NCBI GenBank assembly: GCA_965213595.1
Contig: CBDBZO010000002.1
Location: 682,001-746,000 of the forward strand
Source of the DNA: JBCCFC01 sp965213595
GTDB lineage: Bacteria; Chloroflexota; Anaerolineae; Caldilineales; Caldilineaceae
Length of the DNA stretch: 64,000 bases
Reading direction: 5' to 3'
Shown in pieces: positions 49,821 through 56,181 of this stretch. Both the position numbers and the translations under genes were made by a program. Numbering within the stretch: the stretch's first letter is position 1; every line of letters starts with the position of its first letter. Under the pieces are notes generated by a model. That model was not told the DNA's origin. It saw only the letters and a program-made list of their open reading frames with translations, and did not search any database.

Positions 49821-51473
49821 ATGAGCGCCACTCTTGATACAAAATCTCCCCAAGCCGCACAGCCGACAGAACCCGTAGAACCAACGCGCGGCGCGTTGAG
49901 CAACCGCGGCATCGCCTCCGCGACCGTCGTCGTCATGCTCTTTTTTGTGCTGAGCCGCGTGGCCGGGCTGGCGCGCGAGCAGGTGATCGCCGCGCTCTTT
50001 GGCACGGGCCCCCTGCTCGACGCCTACCTCGCCGCCTTTCGCATCCCGGATTTGCTCTTTCAGCTCGTGGCGGGCGGCGCGCTCGGCAGCGCCTTTATTC
50101 CCACCTTTTCCGCGCTGTGGAACAGCGATGCGGACAGCCAAGAGAACGGGGGAGCGAGTCAGCGCGAGGCGTGGCTGCTCTTTAGCCGCGTGCTCAATTG
50201 GGTGACGCTGCTGCTGGTGATGCTGGCGGCCCTGGCGGCGATCTTTGCGCTACCGCTGGTGCAGAGCACGGTGGGGCGCGGCTTCGATCCGGTGCAGCAG
50301 CAACTCACCGCCGACCTGATGCGCTGGATGCTGCTGAGCACGGTCGTCTTTGGGGCGAGCGGGCTGATCATGGGCGCGCTGAACGCGGCGCAGCACTTTT
50401 TGCTGCCCGCCGCCGCGCCGGTGCTCTACAACGTGGCCATTATCCTGGGCGCGCTCTTTCTCGTGCCGCGTTATGGCGCCTACGGCCTGGTGATCGGCGT
50501 CGTCGCGGGGGCGGTGGCCCACCTGCTTGTGCAAGTGCCCGGCCTCTGGCGACGGGGCGCGCGCTATCGACCTTCCCTCGCCGTGGACCGCCACGTGCGC
50601 GAGGTCGCCGTGCTGATGGGGCCGCGCGTCTTGGGGCTGCTCTTTGTGCAGCTTCACTTTCTCGTTAACGTGGCGCTGGCCGGCGGCGAGGGCGACGGCG
50701 CGGTCTCCGCGCTTAACTTTGCCTTTCTGCTAATGCTGCTGCCGCAGGGCGTCTTCGCGCAGGCGGTGGCAACCACCGTTTTCCCCACCTTCGTCGCCCA
50801 GGTCGCCGCCGGTCGCCGCGACGAAATGCGCCGCACCTTTGGTCAAGTCCTGCGCACGGTGCTCCTGCTCACCGTGCCCGCCGCCGCCGGGCTCTTCGTC
50901 CTGCGCGAGCCGCTGATCCAGGTGATTTTTGAGCGCTTCAAATTCACCGCGGAAAGCACGCAGATGGTTGCCTATGCGCTGCAGTTCTACGCCTTTGGCC
51001 TGATTGCCCACTCGGCGCTGGAAATCGTGGTGCGCGCCTTTTACGCCCTGCACGACACGCTTACGCCGGTGGGCATCGGCGTGGGAGCAATGGCGCTAAA
51101 CATTGGGCTGAGCTTTTGGTGGATCGGCCCGCTGAGCTACGGCGGGCTGGCGTTGGCCAACACCGTGGCGACCACGCTCGAAGTGCTGCTCTTGCTCTGG
51201 CTGCTGCGCCGTCGACTGCGCGGGCTGGACGGGCAGCGACTGCTGGCGTCGGGCGCGCGCATCGGCGCGGCCACGCTGGCCATGAGCACTGCGCTCTGGG
51301 CGTGGCTGCGCTGGCTGTCCACCCAGCGGCTCTTCGTCGACAACCCTTTGATTGACGGCGGCTGGGTGGCGGCGGTTGGCGGCGTGGGACTGGCGGTGGT
51401 GATTTATGGCGTGGTGCATATCTTGCTGCGCAGCGAGGAGGTGCAGCTTGTGCGGCGGCTGGTGCGGCGCTGA
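49821..51473 (+). CDS. murJ: Lipid II flippase MurJ (MviN)
   Basis: 550 residues from the ATG at 49821; the longer frame is rejected because it crosses repeats and the -10 box. About 14 membrane helices are predicted. MurJ features: MLFFVLSRVAGLAREQVIAALFGTGPLLDAYLAAFRIPDLLFQLVAGGALGSAFIPTFS at the N terminus, a central RVLGLLFVQLHFLVNVALA, and LPQGVFAQAVATTVFPTFVAQVA. MurJ flips lipid-linked peptidoglycan precursor across the membrane. Presence suggests peptidoglycan synthesis. The gene stands alone with its own promoter. Confidence 0.95.
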   Translation: MSATLDTKSPQAAQPTEPVEPTRGALSNRGIASATVVVMLFFVLSRVAGLAREQVIAALFGTGPLLDAYLAAFRIPDLLFQLVAGGALGSAFIPTFSALWNSDADSQENGGASQREAWLLFSRVLNWVTLLLVMLAALAAIFALPLVQSTVGRGFDPVQQQLTADLMRWMLLSTVVFGASGLIMGALNAAQHFLLPAAAPVLYNVAIILGALFLVPRYGAYGLVIGVVAGAVAHLLVQVPGLWRRGARYRPSLAVDRHVREVAVLMGPRVLGLLFVQLHFLVNVALAGGEGDGAVSALNFAFLLMLLPQGVFAQAVATTVFPTFVAQVAAGRRDEMRRTFGQVLRTVLLLTVPAAAGLFVLREPLIQVIFERFKFTAESTQMVAYALQFYAFGLIAHSALEIVVRAFYALHDTLTPVGIGVGAMALNIGLSFWWIGPLSYGGLALANTVATTLEVLLLLWLLRRRLRGLDGQRLLASGARIGAATLAMSTALWAWLRWLSTQRLFVDNPLIDGGWVAAVGGVGLAVVIYGVVHILLRSEEVQLVRRLVRR

Positions 51474-51626
51474 TGCCGAATCTAACGCGGTCTAACGCAA
51501 CGCTAACCAGTTGCTAACCAATCTGATTGAAACAATTGGTAAGATGGTTGCGTACAGTTTTAACAGCATCTTATATACTATCGGCAACCGAGCCGAACAA
51601 CCGATAACTTTGCAGGAGAACCATCT

Positions 51627-52337
51627 ATGTTTTTTAGCCCGTTGTATCTCATCATTGCCTTGCCGGGGCTGCTGTTGGCCCTGTGGGCGCAGTGGCGGGT
51701 GAAGTCGGCGTTTAACAAATACTCGAAGGTGCGCTCTGGCCGCGGGTTGACGGGCGCGCAGGCCGCGCGGAAAATTTTGGATAGCAACGGCCTCAGCCAC
51801 GTCGCCGTCGAGCGCGTCCAGGGCTTCCTAAGCGACCACTACGATCCGCGCTCGAAGACGCTGCGCCTGAGCCCGCAGGTTTACGAAAGCCCCAGCCTCT
51901 CCGCCGTCGGCGTCGCCGCGCACGAGGCGGGCCACGCGATTCAGGATCAGAAGAATTACGCGCCGCTGCGGCTGCGCTCGGCCATGGTGCCGTCCGTGCA
52001 GTTTGGCAGCTGGCTCGGCCCGATTATCTTCTTTGCCGGTTTCATTATGTCCGGCGGGGCCAGCCAGCCCGGTAATGTGGGCTTCGTGATCGCGCTGATC
52101 GGCCTGATCCTTTTTGGCCTCACCGCGCTCTTCGCGCTGGTAACGCTGCCCGTCGAGTTTGACGCCAGCCGCCGCGCCAAGCAGCTGCTCGTGGCCGACG
52201 GCGTGCTCGTCTCGCAGGAGGTGAAGGGCGTGGATCGCGTGCTGGACGCCGCCGCGCTGACGTATGTCGCGGCGGCAATTCAGGCGTTGATGACGCTGGC
52301 GTACTACGCCTTCCTGCTCTTTGGTCGGCGCGACTAG
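51627..52337 (+). CDS. YugP-type neutral zinc metallopeptidase, membrane-bound
   Basis: 236 residues, typical of the family. An N-terminal helix (LYLIIALPGLLLALWAQ), the zinc motif HEAGH at residues 99-103 (VAAHEAGHAIQDQKNYAPL), a two-helix middle and the family tail VEFDASRRAKQLLV...VLDAAALTYVAAAIQALMTL. RBS GCAGGAGAACC. Probably cleaves membrane proteins; substrates unknown. A small membrane protein gene follows 98 bases later on the same strand. Confidence 0.92.
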   Translation: MFFSPLYLIIALPGLLLALWAQWRVKSAFNKYSKVRSGRGLTGAQAARKILDSNGLSHVAVERVQGFLSDHYDPRSKTLRLSPQVYESPSLSAVGVAAHEAGHAIQDQKNYAPLRLRSAMVPSVQFGSWLGPIIFFAGFIMSGGASQPGNVGFVIALIGLILFGLTALFALVTLPVEFDASRRAKQLLVADGVLVSQEVKGVDRVLDAAALTYVAAAIQALMTLAYYAFLLFGRRD

Positions 52338-52349
52338 CTTTGTGAGGAT

Positions 52350-52412
52350 TTGAGTAGTTGATGCGTGATTAAGGGTTACTCAACCATCACGCATCAACTA
52401 CTTACGCCTCAC
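52350..52412. repeat. AGTAGTTGATGCGTGAT-type inverted repeat
   Basis: AGTAGTTGATGCGTGAT and ATCACGCATCAACTACT are exact reverse complements around a short spacer, between the metallopeptidase and the next gene. Built on the same heptamer as 27479 and 53283. Confidence 0.7.
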
Positions 52413-52435
52413 GCGTTATTTTTAAGGAGATTCCC

Positions 52436-52777
52436 ATGTTTAACGGCCCCATGTTTGTCCGCCTCAACCGCTACCGTCGCTACGCTGGCCGCGTGGGCAA
52501 TTCCGGCGCGTGGTGGGCAGTGGCTGGTCCCGGCGTGCTGCTGATCCTGGTCGCGCTGCTGATGATGATTTTTCCAAGCCTGCTGATTTATCTGCTGGCC
52601 TACACCGTGGCGACGGTGCTGCTGGTCTCCGGCATTTCTTTGGTGGCGTGGGGCTGGTCGATGCGGCGCATCACGCAGCAGGGCACGACTGGTCGCGTTG
52701 GTCGCCAGCCGCACAGCCCCCGCGACGAAGTATGGGAAGCCGAGAGCGAGGACGGCGTGCGCTATCGCGTGCAGTAG
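52436..52777 (+). CDS. Small two-helix membrane protein of unknown function
   Basis: 113 residues with RBS AAGGAG. Two hydrophobic segments (WWAVAGPGVLLILVALLMMIF and LLIYLLAYTVATVLLVSGISLVAWGW) lie between a basic N terminus and an acidic, Arg-containing C-terminal tail. No family recognised. A perfect-stem terminator follows. It may form a unit with the YugP-type peptidase. Confidence 0.75.
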   Translation: MFNGPMFVRLNRYRRYAGRVGNSGAWWAVAGPGVLLILVALLMMIFPSLLIYLLAYTVATVLLVSGISLVAWGWSMRRITQQGTTGRVGRQPHSPRDEVWEAESEDGVRYRVQ

Positions 52778-52788
52778 GAAATAGATCT

Positions 52789-52835
52789 CGCATGAAAAAG
52801 CCCGGCATTCAGTAGATGCCGGGCTTTTTCATGCG
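52789..52835. terminator. Bidirectional Rho-independent terminator
   Basis: A 20-bp perfect stem CGCATGAAAAAGCCCGGCAT with its complement, 7-base loop, T-tracts on both strands, between convergent genes. Confidence 0.92.
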
Positions 52836-52842
52836 AAAGTTT

Positions 52843-53208
52843 TTAGAACAAGCAGCAAAGATGAGCAAGCCCAACAGCCCCCGCACCGTAAATCAGCGTC
52901 GCCGAAAGTGGGTTGTTGAATTCGTACAGCGCGTGCTGGTCAAGCCGCTTGTGCAGCCCGGCGTGGACAATCAGGAACAGATCGATGCTTACCTGGAAGG
53001 CCAGGCGCAGCGCTGGCGATGAGTGTGCCGCCAGCCAAAGAAATAGAGCAAACAGCGGCACGTGCAGCAGCGTAAACAGCTCAAAGCCCCGCTGATCATC
53101 CAGCCGACGCAGCCCGAAGAGCAGCCGCCACTCGCGACCCCGCACCGCGTCCAGCTCGTGCGTAAAAAGCAGCGCCAGCGCCACATAAAATACTCCATTG
53201 AGGATCAT
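52843..53208 (-). CDS. Small polytopic membrane protein (DUF6713-like)
   Basis: 121 residues with four hydrophobic segments. A characteristic start, FYVALALLFTHELDAVRGREWRLLFGLRRLDD, is followed by LLHVPLFALFLWLAAHSSPALRLAFQVSIDLFLIVHAGLHKRL. The HELDA...EWR pattern with conserved His and Glu in the membrane is what I associate with DUF6713. Function unknown. Confidence 0.7.
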   Translation of the reverse strand: MILNGVFYVALALLFTHELDAVRGREWRLLFGLRRLDDQRGFELFTLLHVPLFALFLWLAAHSSPALRLAFQVSIDLFLIVHAGLHKRLDQHALYEFNNPLSATLIYGAGAVGLAHLCCLF

Positions 53209-53282
53209 CTTGTTTTATTCCCCTCGCCAGTTGAAATTTGCTCACAAAATTTAGTTGCCCTATCCTACCAGCAAATCTACCG

Positions 53283-53312
53283 GTTCACGCATCACGCATC
53301 ACGCATTACGCT
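53283..53312. repeat. Heptamer repeat (TCACGCA)n in a gene leader
   Basis: Three to four tandem copies of a 7-base unit end three bases before the methyltransferase start codon. Similar tracts precede genes at 10830 and 59148. Confidence 0.65.
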
Positions 53313-53314
53313 CC

Positions 53315-54175
53315 ATGCCATCTCCCGACCGCACCCACACCTGGCGACCCTACCTCACCGACTACAACGAGGGCCTCGGCCTCGTCTACGAGCGCTTTGT
53401 GCTCAACGATTTTCTGGACGACCTGCGCCGGCGCTACGCCCTGCGCTCGGTGCTCGAAGCGCCGCTTTACGGCATGGCCGGGGTTAGCGGCATCAACGGC
53501 TGGGCGCTGGCCCGCCAAGGGGTGGAGGTGACGCTCGTCGACGACAACGCCGAACGGCTGCGCGGCGTCCAGCGCATCTGGCGGGACGATCTGAAGCTGC
53601 CGGTGAACCCGACGCTGATTCACCCGCGCGAGTGGGGTCGCCTGCCCTTTGCGGACGATTCGTTTGATTTGACGTGGGAGTGGGCCGGGCTCTGGTACAT
53701 CGCCGACCCGGCGGCGCTGCTGCGCGAATTGGTGCGCACCAGCCGCAGGCTGGTCTTCATTGCCATGCCGAACAACTTGCAAGTTGGCTACTGGACGCGC
53801 AAGCTCATCATTGACCGCGACTTCTTTCGCCACCACGACGCGCGCTGGACGGACATTGGCCGCATTCGCCGCGTGCTTGAAGCCGCCGGCGCGCGCGTCG
53901 TCGACGAGGGGGTGCTGGACGTGCCGCCCTGGCCGGATACGGTGATGCCCGCCACCGAGGTGCTCGGTCGGCTCGGCATTCGCAGCGAGCGGCTCCACGC
54001 CCAGTTCAGCGGCGATGACTGGCACTGGAGCACCATGAACTACTACACCGGCGCCGAGCCCGACCTGCGCGAGCGGGTGATGCGGTACGCGTGGCTCGAT
54101 CACGCGCCGCTGCCGTGGCAGGCCAAGGCCGTGTGGGCGCACCACCGCTACCTGCTCTGTGAAGTTGCTGGCTAG
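53315..54175 (+). CDS. Class I SAM-dependent methyltransferase-like protein
   Basis: 286 residues from the ATG at 53315. The Rossmann elements are SVLEAPLYGMAGVSGINGWALARQGVEVTLVDDNAERL (motif I and acidic strand end, about residues 45-82), LPFADDSFDLTWEWAGLWYI (motif IV) and a following helix. The glycine loop is not the classic GxGxG, so cofactor binding is likely but not certain. Substrate unknown. The start is preceded by a heptamer repeat and no good RBS. The GNAT gene begins five bases after the stop, so the two are co-transcribed. Confidence 0.65.
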   Translation: MPSPDRTHTWRPYLTDYNEGLGLVYERFVLNDFLDDLRRRYALRSVLEAPLYGMAGVSGINGWALARQGVEVTLVDDNAERLRGVQRIWRDDLKLPVNPTLIHPREWGRLPFADDSFDLTWEWAGLWYIADPAALLRELVRTSRRLVFIAMPNNLQVGYWTRKLIIDRDFFRHHDARWTDIGRIRRVLEAAGARVVDEGVLDVPPWPDTVMPATEVLGRLGIRSERLHAQFSGDDWHWSTMNYYTGAEPDLRERVMRYAWLDHAPLPWQAKAVWAHHRYLLCEVAG

Positions 54176-54180
54176 ACCCC

Positions 54181-54936
54181 ATGACCATCGTCCCCCTCGC
54201 CGCCGATCACGCCGTCGACGCCGCCCGCCTCCACATCGCGGGCCAACCCGGCACCTTTTTGACGCGCCTCGGCCCGGAGGTGTTGACGGTATTGTACCGC
54301 GCGCTGTCGCAGTCGCCGGTGGGCTTTGGCTTTGCGGACCTCGCCCCCGGCGACCTCACCCCCGGCCCCTCTCTATCTTTCGGTAAACTGCAGAGCGCGG
54401 AGAGGGGTGACTCGTCAAATATCGACAACTCGCATTTGCATCGAGCGCTCGCCAACAGCCAACAGCTAACAGCCAGCAGCCACATTACCGGCTTCATCAG
54501 TGCGACCACCAGCGTTGGTCGCCTCTTCGCCGAGATGGGGACGCGTCGCTTGCCGCAATTTTTGCCGCCGCTGGTGACGCGCTTTGTGCGCGAGCCGGGG
54601 CTGCTTCTGCTTAGCGCGCAGACGGTGCTCTACCCATTTTTTGCGGCGGGCGATGTTGCCGACGACGCGGTAAAGTCACGCGGGAAGAGGGCCGAACTGC
54701 TCTCGATTATGGTCGAGCCGGGGCAGCGGGGGCGCGGCACGGGCACGGCGCTGCTGCACGCGCTGGTCGATGAGTGCGCGCATCGCGGCGTCGACACGCT
54801 CGACGTGACCGTCGACGCCGCCAACGCGGGCGCGTGTCGATTTTACGAACGCCACGGCTTCGCGTATGATCGCGAGCTCACGCTCTACGGGCGCGCAATG
54901 TGCTTGTATCGGAAAGACGTGATGCGTGATGTGTGA
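54181..54936 (+). CDS. GNAT family N-acetyltransferase with in-frame repeat insertion
   Basis: 251 residues. The GNAT core has ELLSIMVEPGQRGRGTGTALLHALVDE (acetyl-CoA loop Q-R-G-R-G-T) and LDVTVDAANAGACRFYERHGFAYDREL. Residues about 58-100 are encoded by repeat-derived DNA (54352-54480): a CCTCACCCCCGGCCCCTCTC palindrome half and an AACAGCCAACAGCTAACAG tract. They interrupt the strand pair between GFGFADLAPG and HITGFISATTSVG. The frame is intact, so the product may still fold with an extended loop. Substrate unknown. Confidence 0.85.
   Translation: MTIVPLAADHAVDAARLHIAGQPGTFLTRLGPEVLTVLYRALSQSPVGFGFADLAPGDLTPGPSLSFGKLQSAERGDSSNIDNSHLHRALANSQQLTASSHITGFISATTSVGRLFAEMGTRRLPQFLPPLVTRFVREPGLLLLSAQTVLYPFFAAGDVADDAVKSRGKRAELLSIMVEPGQRGRGTGTALLHALVDECAHRGVDTLDVTVDAANAGACRFYERHGFAYDRELTLYGRAMCLYRKDVMRDV
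54352..54480. repeat. Repeat-derived segment inside the GNAT gene
   Basis: Contains a CTCACCCCCGGCCCCTCT half of the palindrome class at 48132 and an AACAGCC-type tandem, in frame with the host gene (43 codons). Confidence 0.65.
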
Positions 54937-55002
54937 AACGGTGCGGAGGGAGCATCCTCAGATGCGAACGGGCCGACGAAGAGAGATTGGGAGATTCCGA
55001 GA

Positions 55003-56049
55003 TTGAGCGTCGTTGGGGAACAGGTCGAACAGATCGAAACGGAGCAGAAATCCGCGCCATCTACCGCACGTCTGAATTGGCAGCGCGCAGCGATTTTGCT
55101 TGCCCTTGGCCTGTTGACCGTCGCCCTGCTGCTCGCCGTCGGCGGCGGGCGCGAGGCTGTGGCCGCGCTGGGCAGCGCCGACTGGCGACTCGTCGCCGTG
55201 GCGGCGGGGATTCACTACAGCGGCTTTGCCGTGCGCGGCCACCGCTGGCAGCTGCTGCTCAGGGCCGCGGGCCATCGGCTGCCCTACCGCTACGTCACCG
55301 GGCTGCTGCTGAGCGGCTGGTTTATCAGCGCGCTCGTGCCCGCGCGCGCGGGCGACGCGGCGCGCGTTGGGCTGCTGCGCGCGCCCCTAAACAAGACCTA
55401 CGCCTCCGTCCCCGTTGCGTCGGCGGCCAGCACCATCGTGCTCGAACGCGCGCTGGACATGCTGGCGATTCTGGCGCTGGCCGCGGCCTTTGGCGTGGGC
55501 GTGCTGCGCGGTCGTCTGCCGAGCTGGGTGCTGGTAACCTACGCCGTCGCGCTGACGCTGCTGATTGGGCTCGGTATCGCCGTGCTCGCTGCGCCCAAGC
55601 TGATCGACGCGCTGCGCAAAATCAGCCAACGCAAGCCGTGGCAGCGGGCGCTCGATTTTGGTGCGCAGGTTGTCGACAGCCTGCGCAGCCTGCCCCGCCG
55701 CCCCGCGACCGCCGCGCTGGTCGTCGCCGAGAGCCTCTACATCTGGCTGTGCGACGCGCTGCTGCTCTGGCTCGTCGTCGCCAGCCTGGGCACGTGGCTC
55801 GGCGTGGCCAACGCGGCCTTTGTCGCGCTCACCGTGGACGTGATCGCCGCCGTGCCCGTGACGCCGGGCGGCATCGGGCAGATCGAGGCCGCTTACGGCG
55901 CGCTGCTCGCCCTGCTGCCAGCGCAGGCAACCTTTAACATTGCCGCCGCCGTGCTCATCGCCCGCGCCGTCAGCTACTGGAGCTTCCTGCTGATCAGCGG
56001 CGCGGTGACGTACGCTGCGGGATTTAGGCAAGCGCTGCATACCGGGTAG
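55003..56049 (+). CDS. UPF0104 / lysylphosphatidylglycerol-synthase-TM (flippase-like) membrane protein
   Basis: 348 residues from a TTG start with GGGAG upstream. About eight membrane helices. Family pattern: HYSGFAVRGHRWQLLLRAAGHRLPYRYVTGLLLSGWFISALVPARAGDAARVGLLR, STIVLERALDMLAILAL, and AAVPVTPGGIGQIEAAYGALL (the conserved P-x-x-G-G-x-G-x-x-E motif). Homologues are proposed lipid flippases or accessory proteins for glycosyltransferases. It precedes two PMT-like genes. Confidence 0.9.
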   Translation: MSVVGEQVEQIETEQKSAPSTARLNWQRAAILLALGLLTVALLLAVGGGREAVAALGSADWRLVAVAAGIHYSGFAVRGHRWQLLLRAAGHRLPYRYVTGLLLSGWFISALVPARAGDAARVGLLRAPLNKTYASVPVASAASTIVLERALDMLAILALAAAFGVGVLRGRLPSWVLVTYAVALTLLIGLGIAVLAAPKLIDALRKISQRKPWQRALDFGAQVVDSLRSLPRRPATAALVVAESLYIWLCDALLLWLVVASLGTWLGVANAAFVALTVDVIAAVPVTPGGIGQIEAAYGALLALLPAQATFNIAAAVLIARAVSYWSFLLISGAVTYAAGFRQALHTG

Positions 56050-56052
56050 AAA

Positions 56053-56156
56053 TGGAAAGGACACGGATCAACGCGGGCTTCGCACACGGATTTTAGAGAA
56101 CAGGCAAAATTTGTTTCTTCAAAAAACCGTGTTTATCTGTGTGCATCCGTGTCCAA
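56053..56156. repeat. ACACGGAT-type intergenic palindrome
   Basis: GGACACGGAT...GCACACGGAT and CCGTGT...ATCCGTGTCC arms around an A+T-rich loop, in the leader of the first PMT-like gene. The same class is present inside the first gene of the window. Confidence 0.7.
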
Positions 56157-56181
56157 ATCTTTTTTCGCTAAGACGATTTCC

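Noticed and set aside
53283..53312. CRISPR array suggested by short tandem repeats
   Set aside because: Units are 7 bases, contiguous, without spacers; no cas genes in the window.
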